From Gemmatimonadota bacterium (GTDB lineage: Bacteria > Gemmatimonadota > Gemmatimonadetes > Gemmatimonadales > Gemmatimonadaceae), in assembly GCA_021298835.1 (NCBI GenBank), contig JAJTHG010000035.1:1-43588 (forward strand): a stretch of 43,588 nucleotides of DNA. Direction: 5' to 3'. Positions 22,149 through 30,232 of the stretch are shown here, piece after piece (positions within the stretch are counted from its first letter, which is position 1; the number at the start of each line of letters is the position of its first letter). The notes under the pieces are model-generated. The model worked only from the letters and a program-made list of their open reading frames with translations, was not told where the DNA came from and made no database searches. Position numbers and translations under genes: made by a program.

Positions 22149-23072
22149 ATGGACCGCCATCTCCGACTCCTGCGCGCCGCGGCGCTCGCCCTGGCCGCCA
22201 CGCTGGCCGCCACGCTGGTCGCCGCGGGCGCGATGCCGTCCGCGGCCGCCGCCCAGCCGACGTACTCGTGCAACCCCCTGCCCGCGGGGGTCAACGAGAC
22301 GAAGCTCCTCGGCTTCTTCGCCGTGCCGCTCGCCTTCTCGGCGATCGAGCAGCCGCAGCGCGTCCCCACGGGACTCACCACGATCGTCCTCGAGTTGGCC
22401 AACGTCCCCGAAGCCGACCGGGCGATCCGGCGCACCCAGTGCTTCGCGGCGAACAAGGAACAGAACGCGAACCTGTCGGCCTACCTGCCCCGACCGCGGA
22501 TCCTCGTCGGCCTGCCGTATGGGATGCAGCTCGAGGGCACGTGGCTGCCGCCCGTCACGGTCGGCGACGCCACGCCCAATCTCGTGCAGGGTGCCCTTTC
22601 CTGGACGGGCCGGCTGGGCACGTTCGCCGGCAACGGCCTGCGTCTCCAGTTGCGGGCCCATGCGACGCGCGGCTGGGTGCGCGGGGCGATCACGTGCAAC
22701 GCGCAATCCCTGCGGCCCGCGGACTCGCTCGCCCCGTGCTTCGGCTCGGTGCCGTCGCGCGACCGCTACTCGCCCGACATGACGGGGGGGGAGGTCCTGC
22801 TGGCGGTGGACGGGCCCGGCTACGGCTACTACGTGGGATCGGGCTACACGAGCCTCGATCCGTCGCTGCGCGTGGACTTCACGAACGGTCGCGGCAACCG
22901 CGACACGTCACGCGTGACGGCCCCGCGCCTCGGGCAGGTGCCGCTGCTGTTCGGGGGCTCGCTGCGCTTCACGCAGACACTCTCGCTCCTCGGCCAGTAC
23001 TACATCGTCCTCGATCAGACGTCGCTCTTCCGCGTCGGCGTGGGCTGGCGCCCGTTCGGACGCAGGCCCTGA
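22149..23072 (+). CDS. Secreted protein of unknown function, 307 aa
   Basis: A long Ala-rich signal peptide (about residues 1-36, ending SAAAAQ) leads a mature protein with three to four Cys (YSCNPLP, RRTQCF, ITCNAQS, APCFGS), likely disulfide bonded. The C-terminal half has alternating hydrophobic stretches (LRVDFTNGRGN, GSLRFTQTLSLLGQYYIVLD, SLFRVGVGWRPFG) like outer-membrane beta-strands, but the last residue is Pro rather than an aromatic. No family is recognised. It begins 10 bases after the epimerase and is probably in the same transcript. Confidence 0.78.
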   Translation: MDRHLRLLRAAALALAATLAATLVAAGAMPSAAAAQPTYSCNPLPAGVNETKLLGFFAVPLAFSAIEQPQRVPTGLTTIVLELANVPEADRAIRRTQCFAANKEQNANLSAYLPRPRILVGLPYGMQLEGTWLPPVTVGDATPNLVQGALSWTGRLGTFAGNGLRLQLRAHATRGWVRGAITCNAQSLRPADSLAPCFGSVPSRDRYSPDMTGGEVLLAVDGPGYGYYVGSGYTSLDPSLRVDFTNGRGNRDTSRVTAPRLGQVPLLFGGSLRFTQTLSLLGQYYIVLDQTSLFRVGVGWRPFGRRP

Positions 23073-23074
23073 GG

Positions 23075-23086
23075 CCGGCGCGCCGG
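23075..23086. other. 12-bp palindrome between convergent stops
   Basis: CCGGCGCGCCGG is a perfect palindrome filling the 14-base gap between the secreted-protein gene and apaG. It is too tight for an efficient hairpin and may be chance in GC-rich DNA, but it is the only possible stop signal there. Confidence 0.3.
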
Positions 23087-23494
23087 TCAGGTCAACCCGC
23101 TCGGCTCCGGCGACGCCTCGAGCTCGAAGCGCGGGATCAGGCCGCGGAACGGCTCGCCGTCGTCGCGCACGAAGCCGTAGTGCCCCTCCATCCAGCCCGA
23201 GCGCGACCGGAGCACGCAGAAGCTCTGGTACTCGTGCACCTCGCCGGGTTCGAGGCGCGGCTGCTCGCCGACGACGCCGTCCCCCTCGACCTCGGTGTCC
23301 TCGCCCACCGAGTCGTGGATCAGCCAGCGGCGCGTGAGCAACTGCGCCGCGTCAGGGCCGACGTTCTCGATGCGGACGAAGTAGGCGAAGACGAAATGGC
23401 GGCGCGCGGGACTCGACTGGTCCGGCAGGTACACCGGCCGGACCGTGATGCGGATGCCATCCGTTTCGCGGTAGAAGAACGGGCGACGGTTCAC
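23087..23494 (-). CDS. apaG: ApaG domain protein
   Basis: 135 residues, a single ApaG immunoglobulin-like domain: IRITVRPVYLPDQSSP, HFVFAYFVRIENVG, the QLLTRRWLIHDSVGEDTEVEGDGVVGEQP core and EGHYGFVRDDGEPF. ApaG is linked to Co2+/Mg2+ homeostasis in enterics; its biochemical role is unsettled. The start is uncertain: the GTG at 23494 gives the usual family length, while a GTG at 23530 would add 12 basic residues. It is convergent with the secreted-protein gene. Confidence 0.9.
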   Translation of the reverse strand: MNRRPFFYRETDGIRITVRPVYLPDQSSPARRHFVFAYFVRIENVGPDAAQLLTRRWLIHDSVGEDTEVEGDGVVGEQPRLEPGEVHEYQSFCVLRSRSGWMEGHYGFVRDDGEPFRGLIPRFELEASPEPSGLT

Positions 23495-23588
23495 CCCCCC
23501 AACATTCCGCCGGAACCGCGGTTTCGCCACTCTCGGGCGCAGGTGCCGCGGGCGGGGGCACGGTCCCGCCCGCCCGCGTCCCCTCGCC

Positions 23589-25163
23589 CTACCGTGCCGA
23601 CCCGTCCGACGTCCGGGCCGCCTTCTGGCAGGCCGGGAAGTTCAGCCCGGGCATCTTGTCGCGCGCCGTGAAGTCGGGATCCTCGGACGCCAGGTACGCC
23701 AGCATCGCCGCCATCGTCGCGTTCTTCCGCAGGTCGTCGAAGACGACCTTGTCGTACGTGTCCCGCGGGGTGTGCCAGGTGTAGTCGCTGTAGTTCCACG
23801 CGGTGGCCCCCAGCGAGAAGCCCGGCGCCCCGGCGCAGACGAACGCGGCGTGGTCCGACCCGCCCCCGGCGGGCGACCCCGGGAGACTGATCGAGAGCCC
23901 AAGCGTGAGCTGGCTCGGCAGCTGCGCCAACCACTGCGTGTAGTTGGGCACCGCGCCGAGGAAGCCCGAGGTGCTCACGTTGGCAATGCGCCCGGTGCCG
24001 TTGTCCTGGTTGAAGAGCGCCTGCAGCCCCCGGACGACCTCGGGGTGGTCCTCGACGAAGGCGCGTGAGCCGTTGAGCCCCTGCTCCTCGCCCCCCCAGT
24101 GGCCCACGAGGATCGTGCGCTTGGGCCGCGGGTACGCCTGCGTCAGCAGCCGGACGGCCTCGAGCGCCATGATCGTGCCGGTGCCGTTGTCCGTCGCCCC
24201 GGAGCCGCCATCCCACGAGTCGAAGTGCGCCGAGAGCATCACGTACTCGTCGGGCTTCTCGCTGCCCTTGATCTCGGCGATGGTGTTGAACACCGGCTGC
24301 TCGCCGAGGAACTGCGCGTCGGCGCTGAGCCGCACGACGGGGCCCTGGTTGCGCTCGGCAAGGCGCCAGAGGAGCCCGTAGTCCTCGCAGGACACGTCGA
24401 AGACCGGCACCTTTTCGGCGGTGGTGCTGAAGACCTTCGTCACCCCCCAGCCCTGCGACCAGAGCGAGGTGATCACCCCGGCTGCTCCGAGGCGCTCGAG
24501 CTGCTTGTGGAGCGCCGCCCCGCGCACGCCGGCGGCGCGCACGCGCGCGTCGAAGTCCTTGGTGATCGAGTCGCGCTGCGCCCTGAGGCGCTCGAGCGAG
24601 CCCGGCTCGGCCCACCGCTGCCAGTTGTCGTCGGGCCGGCAGGTGGGCTGCGGTGCCGAGGCGAGCACGATCTTCCCCTTGAGCTGCGGTCCCATCGCAG
24701 CGAACGCGGCGGAGTCGGCGGACTTGGGCAAGACCACCACGGGCGCCTGCACCGGCTTGCCCCCCGTGCCCGGGCTCCAGGCGAGCATCATCCCTTCGAG
24801 CGACCGCACCCGCGGCGCAACGAGGTCGGCGTGGCTCACCCCGCGCCGCCACGCGCGCCACGTGCCGTACCGCTCGTTGCGGGCCGCCACGCCCATGGCC
24901 TGATACTGGGCCACGAGCCAGTCGTTCCCCGCCCGGTGGCCGGGCGAGGCGGTCAGGCGCGGGCCGATCGAGTCGAGCAGGGCCTGCGCCAGCGGCTCGA
25001 CGCGCGACGAGTCCATCCCGAGGCGCCAGAGCCGCTGGAGGACGGGATCGTTGATGGGGCGCGGCGCCGCCCCGGGGAACTGGGCGGCGAGCGGCGCGGC
25101 CGAGGCGACGAGCCCCGGCAGCACCGCGAGCGCAATGCGCAGACAGCGGACGAACACGAGCAC
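23589..25163 (-). CDS. Secreted M28-family zinc peptidase
   Basis: 524 residues with a signal peptide (1-28, ending PLAAQ). The M28 dizinc site is clear: His313 in SAHFDSWDGG, Asp325 in SGATDNGTG (bridging), the catalytic Glu pair in GHWGGEEQGLNGS (about 359-360), Asp387 in LFNQDNGTG, and a late His in YTWHTPRDTYD. An inserted PA-like domain lies at about 120-270. It is an aminopeptidase/carboxypeptidase-like enzyme acting in the periplasm or outside. The start is a GTG at 25163, with GTGAGG just upstream. It is followed by no terminator that I can see. Confidence 0.92.
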   Translation of the reverse strand: MLVFVRCLRIALAVLPGLVASAAPLAAQFPGAAPRPINDPVLQRLWRLGMDSSRVEPLAQALLDSIGPRLTASPGHRAGNDWLVAQYQAMGVAARNERYGTWRAWRRGVSHADLVAPRVRSLEGMMLAWSPGTGGKPVQAPVVVLPKSADSAAFAAMGPQLKGKIVLASAPQPTCRPDDNWQRWAEPGSLERLRAQRDSITKDFDARVRAAGVRGAALHKQLERLGAAGVITSLWSQGWGVTKVFSTTAEKVPVFDVSCEDYGLLWRLAERNQGPVVRLSADAQFLGEQPVFNTIAEIKGSEKPDEYVMLSAHFDSWDGGSGATDNGTGTIMALEAVRLLTQAYPRPKRTILVGHWGGEEQGLNGSRAFVEDHPEVVRGLQALFNQDNGTGRIANVSTSGFLGAVPNYTQWLAQLPSQLTLGLSISLPGSPAGGGSDHAAFVCAGAPGFSLGATAWNYSDYTWHTPRDTYDKVVFDDLRKNATMAAMLAYLASEDPDFTARDKMPGLNFPACQKAARTSDGSAR

Positions 25164-25199
25164 CTCACGGGTGAAGGAATCCGGCCCGTGGATGGTCGT

Positions 25200-27077
25200 T
25201 CAGCGCATCGCAACGGGCAAGGGCCGGCGCATCGCGACGGGCAAGGGCCGGCGCATCGGCGTCGTGTCGCTCAGCGCGCGGATGAACGCGACGAGGTCGC
25301 GCCGCTCGGCCGACGTGAGCTCGAGCCGGTCGGGCGGCAGCGTCTGGTGGTCGAGGGCGATCCCGAGGCCCGCGCCGCCCCCGACATCGTAGAAGCGGAT
25401 CACCTCGTCGAGCGTCCGGTACACCCCGTTGTGCATGTAGGGCGCCGTGCGATCGGCGTTGCGGATGGTGGGGGTCTTGAAGGCGAACCGGTGCAGGGCG
25501 CGCCGCGTGCGGGCCCCCTTGCCTTCGTCCTCGTCCACGCGCGCCCCGCGCCACACCGGGGTGGCCGGCACGCCGATCACCTCGAGCTCCGCCTTCGCGA
25601 AGGCGGGGGGGACGGTGCCGTTGGTGAGGGGCAGGAAGTGGCAGGTGCCGCACTTGGCCTTGCCGAGGTACAGGTTCGCGCCCCGACGCGCCGCCGCGTC
25701 GAGGGCCGCCGTGTCGCCCCGCACGTAGCGATCGAACGGGGCATCCAGCCCTTCGAGCGAGCGCAGGTAGGCGGCCAGGGCCCGACGGATGCCCGTCGCG
25801 GACGGCACGGTGTCGGGCGTCCCCCGGAACGCCTGCGCGAAGCGGCCGGCGGTCGCGGCATCCGCCGCGTAGCGCGCCGCCGCGCCGTCGAGCGACCCCC
25901 GCATTTCGCGCGCGTCGTGCACGACGTTGAACACCTGGTCCTCGAGCGACGCCGCGCGCGCGTCGGCGAACTGGGCGGCCTGCAGCCCGCTGTTGATCAG
26001 CGTGGGCGCGTTGCGCAGCACGCCGGTTATGCCCGGCAGCGCGCGCGAACGGGCGAGGCCGTCGGTGAAGGCGAGGGCCGGGACATGGCAGCTCGCGCAC
26101 GCCCGGCTGCCGTCGCCGGAGAGGGCGGGATCGGCGAACAGCGCCTCGCCGAGCGCGATGCGCTCCGGCGTCGCGCCGTCGACGGGGACCCGGGCATAGG
26201 CCGAGGCGGCGAACGCGCCGGCGTCATAGGGCGTTGGCGAAGCAGCGCGCCAGACGCGACGGTCGTCCGGCACGCCGACCCGAGCGGCCTCGCGCGCCGC
26301 CGGCAACAGCCGCGCCGCCGGCAGGGCGTGGTGCACGAGCCACCCGAGCTTGTCTGCCTCGTCGGGCGCACGCGAGGTGTCGATCGCGGCCCACGTGGCC
26401 GCGAGCGCCGAATCGAGGCGCGCGACGGCGGCCGGACCGCGGTACGCCTGCAGCAGGCCGCGCAGGCCGTCGAGGGCGGCCGCCATCTCCGGCAGTTCGC
26501 GGCGTGCCGCCGGCGAGTCGAAGCCCGCCACCGCCAGCGTCGCGAGCCGCGCCAGTTCCTGCCGAACGGCGTCCCAGACGGTGCGGTCGTCGTAGAGCGA
26601 GGCCTGCGTGACCTGCCGGGCCCGCACGAGGTGCGCGCGGATGCGCGTGGCCTCGAGGTGCAGCGCCGCGCGGTCGCCCGACGCCTCGGGCCAGAGCAGC
26701 GCCTCGAGGGCCTGGAAGCCCTCGGGCGGCCGGGGCTCGGTCTCGCCGTCTTCCTCGTCGATCTCGGGGAGTGCCGGTCCGTTGAGGGCATCGGCCACCC
26801 CGGGCGTATCGAGTTCGAGCAGCGCCTCCGCCCGCTTGAAGGCGGCGCGCGACTCGGCAAAGGCGCGGCGCAGGGCCTCCGGCGAGGCCACGGGCGCCGC
26901 AGGATCGGTGAGCGCCGCGAGCGCGTCCACGCGCGCCGCGATCGAGTCGAGGCGTGCGACATGCTGCGCGTGCACGGCGGCGGCCGCGGGACTCGTGTGC
27001 GTGGCGGCATCGGCCGGCCGGCCCGCGCACGCGGTACCGCCGACCACGATCCCCGTTACCAGCGCGGCCGCCACCAT
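25200..27077 (-). CDS. Imelysin-like / di-haem cytochrome c peroxidase fusion lipoprotein
   Basis: 625 residues. The N-terminus has a lipobox-like GGTAC (Cys17). Residues about 35-270 are helical and imelysin-like (GFQALEALLWPE resembles the GxHxxE site, with Gln in place of His). Residues about 295-605 are a bacterial di-haem cytochrome c peroxidase (CCP/MauG type) with haem motifs CASCH (327-331) and CGTCH (476-480) and the distal Met in PYMHNG (548). It should reduce H2O2 or oxidise a partner in the periplasm. The C-terminus is odd: the last 18 residues are an 8-residue tandem duplication. ATG at 27077 is the only usable start after the upstream gene. Confidence 0.87.
   Translation of the reverse strand: MVAAALVTGIVVGGTACAGRPADAATHTSPAAAAVHAQHVARLDSIAARVDALAALTDPAAPVASPEALRRAFAESRAAFKRAEALLELDTPGVADALNGPALPEIDEEDGETEPRPPEGFQALEALLWPEASGDRAALHLEATRIRAHLVRARQVTQASLYDDRTVWDAVRQELARLATLAVAGFDSPAARRELPEMAAALDGLRGLLQAYRGPAAVARLDSALAATWAAIDTSRAPDEADKLGWLVHHALPAARLLPAAREAARVGVPDDRRVWRAASPTPYDAGAFAASAYARVPVDGATPERIALGEALFADPALSGDGSRACASCHVPALAFTDGLARSRALPGITGVLRNAPTLINSGLQAAQFADARAASLEDQVFNVVHDAREMRGSLDGAAARYAADAATAGRFAQAFRGTPDTVPSATGIRRALAAYLRSLEGLDAPFDRYVRGDTAALDAAARRGANLYLGKAKCGTCHFLPLTNGTVPPAFAKAELEVIGVPATPVWRGARVDEDEGKGARTRRALHRFAFKTPTIRNADRTAPYMHNGVYRTLDEVIRFYDVGGGAGLGIALDHQTLPPDRLELTSAERRDLVAFIRALSDTTPMRRPLPVAMRRPLPVAMR
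25203..25258. repeat. 24-bp tandem duplication at 3' end of peroxidase gene
   Basis: A 24-base unit at 25203-25226 is repeated at 25227-25250 with one mismatch, with a third partial copy at 25251-25258. In frame it encodes PLPVAMRR twice at the protein's C-terminus, a recent slippage product that leaves the frame intact. Confidence 0.9.
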
Positions 27078-27104
27078 CAGGCGGCGGCCACGGCGGCGCG
27101 GGGT

Positions 27105-27133
27105 GGCGGCACCGGGGGTCGCCCGGTGCCGCC
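27105..27133 (-). promoter_or_regulatory. 12-bp hairpin between PhoX-like and peroxidase genes
   Basis: GGCGGCACCGGG (27105-27116) pairs perfectly with CCCGGTGCCGCC (27122-27133), 5-base loop, in the 71-base gap between the two minus-strand genes. Without a T-tract it could be an intercistronic attenuator or mRNA-stability element that gives the two genes different expression. Confidence 0.5.
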
Positions 27134-27148
27134 GTTCCGTGTGCGGGC

Positions 27149-28654
27149 TCAGCGGGGCAGCCCCTTGATCAGGACGAGCTGCGACGCCTGATCCTCGTTC
27201 GGGCGCAGCGTGCCGCCATCCACGCCGCGGTAGCGGGCGCCGATCCACGTGTGCGGCTGGATCGCCACCAGGAAGGTGTTCGGCTGCCCGAGGAGGTCGG
27301 AGACGTCCTCCATCGCGCCGTACTCCCACGAGCCGAAGACCGAGGCATTGGACGGGATGGGCGCGTACGTCGCGGTCGCCCCGGTGCCCGTGCGGCGGAT
27401 GTTGTAGCGCGCACCATCGGACTGGGTCCGGCGATGATCGAGCTCGATCACCGGGCGCAGCTCGCGGGTCGCGATGTTGTACTGCCAGATGTACGCGTCG
27501 TGGGTCTCGTCGCCGTACCCGTTGGCGTCCTCCTGGATGTACACGTAGTTCTGGCCGACGTAGATGTTGTCGGGGTTCTGGAAGAGGCGCGCCGCGTTCG
27601 TGGTGGCCTTGTCGTCGCCGTCGGCGATCAGCTCGAGACTGGCCGGGCCCGTTGGGGTGGTCGGGTTCAGTGCGAGGCGGTACGTCCGGCCGTACTTCGT
27701 GCGGCTGTAGTCGGCATTGTTGCCGGTGTTGTTCTGGCCGGTCGCGTTGAAGTAGATCTCGCGGTTGTTCGCCGCCGAGCCCTTGCGGTAATCGAGGTCC
27801 TCGACGCGGGAGATCACCGGCGCACCATTGCTGAAGGCGAACTGGTTGATCTGCCGGCCCGTGAGCGAGCGGTGGTTCGGGATCTCCACCCACTCCGCCG
27901 GATACGTCTGCCCGGTCACCATGCTCATCTCGCGCTGTACCCGGTCGGTCCGGCGCAGCACGTACAGCTTGCCGTTCCGCAGGTCGCCGACGACGTCGGA
28001 GACGTAGAGCCCGACGTGGCCGCCCTCGTTCGAGGAGTCGTCGTCGCCGATCAGGATCACCGTCTTGCCGGGATACGCCTCCTTGGTCAGCGGGACGGCG
28101 TTCTCGCCGTTCCACTTGCCGAGCCCCTCGGCGAGCACGTTGCTGTTCGGCGCGCCGAACGCGGGCAGCGCGTGGATCATGGACTCCTCGCCCGACTCGC
28201 CGACCGTCAGGTAGGTCGGCCCGAAGCCGTGCACCTCGGGCGTGGCCAGCGTGGCCGAGCAGAGGCGCCAGAGCCCGAACGTCGAGTTCATCACCCACTC
28301 GCCCTTCACCGGGCGGAAGGCGTTGTCGAGCGTGATGCGGGAGACGCCGAAGTTGTCCTCGTGGTTCACGAGGATCGTGAACCCGGTGCCGTCCTGCGAG
28401 CGCAGGACGCCGGCGCCATCGGCGGACCCGCCGAAGACATAGCTCGGCGACTGCGGCAGCGTGTCGTCGGAACCGACGAGCGAGAAGATCTCGATGCCGG
28501 GCACGAACGACCGGGCGAGTGCCGGGGCGTTGGAGGTGTTGCGCAGCGCGATCGTGGCGGTCGTGCCGGTCGGGGACGGGTCGTCGCTGCAGGCGGCGGC
28601 AAGGAAGCCCGCCGCGAGCAGGGCGGCGGCGGAGCGCGAAGCGGGGAGGCGCAT
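27149..28654 (-). CDS. PhoX-like (DUF839) lipoprotein
   Basis: 501 residues. Lipoprotein signal MRLPASRSAAALLAAGFLAAAC, followed by a DUF839/PhoX-type beta-propeller: TGFTILVNHEDNFGVSRITLD, WRLCSATLATPEVHGFGPTYL, ESMIHALPAFG, VILIGDDDSSNEGGHVGLYV and KTTIYFNATG-like IYFNATGQNNTG. PhoX proteins are Ca/Fe-dependent phosphatases; here several classical PhoX metal ligands cannot be confirmed by eye, so alkaline phosphatase activity is not certain. The start ATG at 28654 (GAGG upstream) sets the lipoprotein signal. It precedes the imelysin/peroxidase gene on the same strand and probably shares its transcript. Confidence 0.85.
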   Translation of the reverse strand: MRLPASRSAAALLAAGFLAAACSDDPSPTGTTATIALRNTSNAPALARSFVPGIEIFSLVGSDDTLPQSPSYVFGGSADGAGVLRSQDGTGFTILVNHEDNFGVSRITLDNAFRPVKGEWVMNSTFGLWRLCSATLATPEVHGFGPTYLTVGESGEESMIHALPAFGAPNSNVLAEGLGKWNGENAVPLTKEAYPGKTVILIGDDDSSNEGGHVGLYVSDVVGDLRNGKLYVLRRTDRVQREMSMVTGQTYPAEWVEIPNHRSLTGRQINQFAFSNGAPVISRVEDLDYRKGSAANNREIYFNATGQNNTGNNADYSRTKYGRTYRLALNPTTPTGPASLELIADGDDKATTNAARLFQNPDNIYVGQNYVYIQEDANGYGDETHDAYIWQYNIATRELRPVIELDHRRTQSDGARYNIRRTGTGATATYAPIPSNASVFGSWEYGAMEDVSDLLGQPNTFLVAIQPHTWIGARYRGVDGGTLRPNEDQASQLVLIKGLPR

Positions 28655-28752
28655 GTGCGGATCGGGAGTCCAGGTCGCGGGGGACGAAGCCGGGGGGCTG
28701 CGTCGGGAACGCCGGAACGAAACCCGCCCGTGCAACGAACGACGGGGTCCCG

Positions 28753-28770
28753 CGTGACGGTCGCGTCACG
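28753..28770 (-). terminator. Hairpin downstream of orphan receiver gene
   Basis: CGTGACG-GTCG-CGTCACG is a perfect 7-bp stem, 18 bases past the receiver gene's stop on the minus strand. No U-tract follows; it may be a weak terminator before the PhoX-like gene's promoter region. Confidence 0.45.
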
Positions 28771-28787
28771 GTACGCCCACGAGGCGG

Positions 28788-29177
28788 TTACGACCGCGCC
28801 GGTCCGTCGGGCCGCACCGGGAGCGCACCGCCGAGCAGCGCCAGCAGTTGCGTCGGCTCGAACGGCTTCGGCAGGAACTCCGCGCCAAGCCCGTGCGCCC
28901 GCTCGGCGATGCCGTCGGTCACGGCGTCGCCGCTCATCAGCAGGATCCGCACCCCTGGCAGCCGCGCGCGCAGCTCGGTGGCCAGGGCGAACCCGTCGCG
29001 CCCCCGCAGCCGCGCGTCGATGATCGCCGCGTCGGGGGCGGTCGCGGCCGCCTGCGCAAGAGCGGCGTCGGCGTCGGCCGCCGTCTCGGCCTGGATGTTC
29101 GCGAGGCCGACCACGAGGGCCAGCATGGCGCGTACCTGCGGATCGTCGTCAACGATCAGGACCCGGCGTGGCGGCAT
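28788..29177 (-). CDS. Orphan single-domain response regulator
   Basis: 129 residues, a receiver domain only: VLIVDDDPQVRAML, phosphoacceptor Asp in AAIIDARLRGRDG, Ser/Thr position in LLMSGDAVTDG, and the conserved Lys in FLPKPFEP. No output domain and no kinase nearby. ATG at 29177 is the family-typical start, as the coding frame upstream runs through the divergent LysR promoter. It is divergent from the NhaR-like gene across a 141-base gap in which no clear operator is seen. Confidence 0.88.
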   Translation of the reverse strand: MPPRRVLIVDDDPQVRAMLALVVGLANIQAETAADADAALAQAAATAPDAAIIDARLRGRDGFALATELRARLPGVRILLMSGDAVTDGIAERAHGLGAEFLPKPFEPTQLLALLGGALPVRPDGPARS

Positions 29178-29318
29178 CGGACGGCGAAGGGGGATATCGG
29201 GACTCCGCCGCGCCAGCCGCGTCGCTGGTCGCGCAGGGTGCAAGCTGTAGCCGCCACCGTACGGTGGCAACCAGCGGGGCGTCTGGTGCCCGGCGCGTTT
29301 CGGGGTTTCAATTGCGGG

Positions 29319-30221
29319 ATGCCGGCGATCAACTACCAGCACCTGCAGTACTTCTGGGTCGTCGCGCGCGAAGGCAGCATCGCGAAGGCGACCAAGGTCC
29401 TGGGACTCACGCAGCCCACGATCTCGGTGCAGATCCACGCCCTCGAGCGCGCGCTCGGCGAGCAGCTCTTCGCCCGGCGCGGCCGCAACCTCGTCCTCAC
29501 CGACGTCGGCCAGACGGTCCACCGCTACGCCGAGGAGATCTTCGCGCTGGGCAAGGAGCTCTCGGACGCCCTCGACGGCCGACCGTCCGGGCGGCCGCTG
29601 CGCTTCGCGGTCGGCGTGTCGGATTCGCTCCCCAAGCTGACGGCCTTCAAGCTGCTCCAGCCGGCGCTCACGCTCGCGGCCCCCGCCCTGCACGTCATCG
29701 TCCGCACGGACAAGGTCGAGCGCCTCCTCGGCGACCTGTCCATTCACGCCCTCGACCTCGTGCTCTCCGACACGCCCGTCGCACCGACCCTCAAGCTGCG
29801 CGCCTTCAGCCACCTGCTCGGCGAGAGCGGCGTCACCATCTTCGGCACCGAGGCCCTCGCGCGGAAGCACCGGCGCGGCTTCCCCAAGTCCCTCGACGGT
29901 GCTCCGTTCCTCCTCCACGGCGAGACGTCGGCCCTCCGGCGCTCGTTCGAGCAGTGGTGCACCACGCAGGGGATCCGCCCCGTCGCGGTCGCCGAGATCG
30001 AGGACGTCGCGATCCTGCAGGTCTTCGGGCAGGAGGGACTCGGGCTGTTCGCGGCGCCGACCGTCGCCGAGCCCTTCCTGCGGCGGCAGTACGGTGTGCA
30101 CGTCGTCGGACGGCTCCCGCAGGTGAAGGAGCGCTTCTTCGCCATCTCCGCCGACCGCAAGTACCAGCACCCGGGCATCGTGGCCATCTCCGACGCCGCG
30201 CGCGAGACGCTCGACCATTGA
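29319..30221 (+). CDS. LysR-family transcriptional regulator, NhaR-like
   Basis: 300 residues with a LysR N-terminal HTH (NYQHLQYFWVVAREGSIAKA, LTQPTISVQIHALERALGEQLFARRGRNLVLTDVG) and a periplasmic-binding-protein-like effector domain. The sequence NYQHLQYFWVVAREGSIAKAT is characteristic of the NhaR group, which in E. coli activates the Na+/H+ antiporter gene nhaA in response to Na+. No nhaA is in the window, so its target here is unknown. ATG at 29319 follows GCGGG closely. The stop overlaps a TTG alternative start of the next gene. Confidence 0.92.
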   Translation: MPAINYQHLQYFWVVAREGSIAKATKVLGLTQPTISVQIHALERALGEQLFARRGRNLVLTDVGQTVHRYAEEIFALGKELSDALDGRPSGRPLRFAVGVSDSLPKLTAFKLLQPALTLAAPALHVIVRTDKVERLLGDLSIHALDLVLSDTPVAPTLKLRAFSHLLGESGVTIFGTEALARKHRRGFPKSLDGAPFLLHGETSALRRSFEQWCTTQGIRPVAVAEIEDVAILQVFGQEGLGLFAAPTVAEPFLRRQYGVHVVGRLPQVKERFFAISADRKYQHPGIVAISDAARETLDH

Positions 30222-30232
30222 CGACCCTCGGG

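Noticed and set aside
23075..23086. 12-bp palindrome as a terminator
   Set aside because: There is no loop or T-tract; a palindrome of this length is not rare in GC-rich DNA. Kept only as a low-confidence feature.
24099..27191. Plus-strand open frame of about 1,030 codons
   Set aside because: It is the complement of the M28 peptidase and peroxidase genes and gives an Arg-rich shadow product without domains.
25200..28769. One continuous minus-strand open frame of about 1,189 codons
   Set aside because: Its first 560 codons overlap the PhoX-like lipoprotein gene in another frame, with Arg/Pro/Ala-rich, non-protein-like sequence; only the part from 27077 is a real gene.
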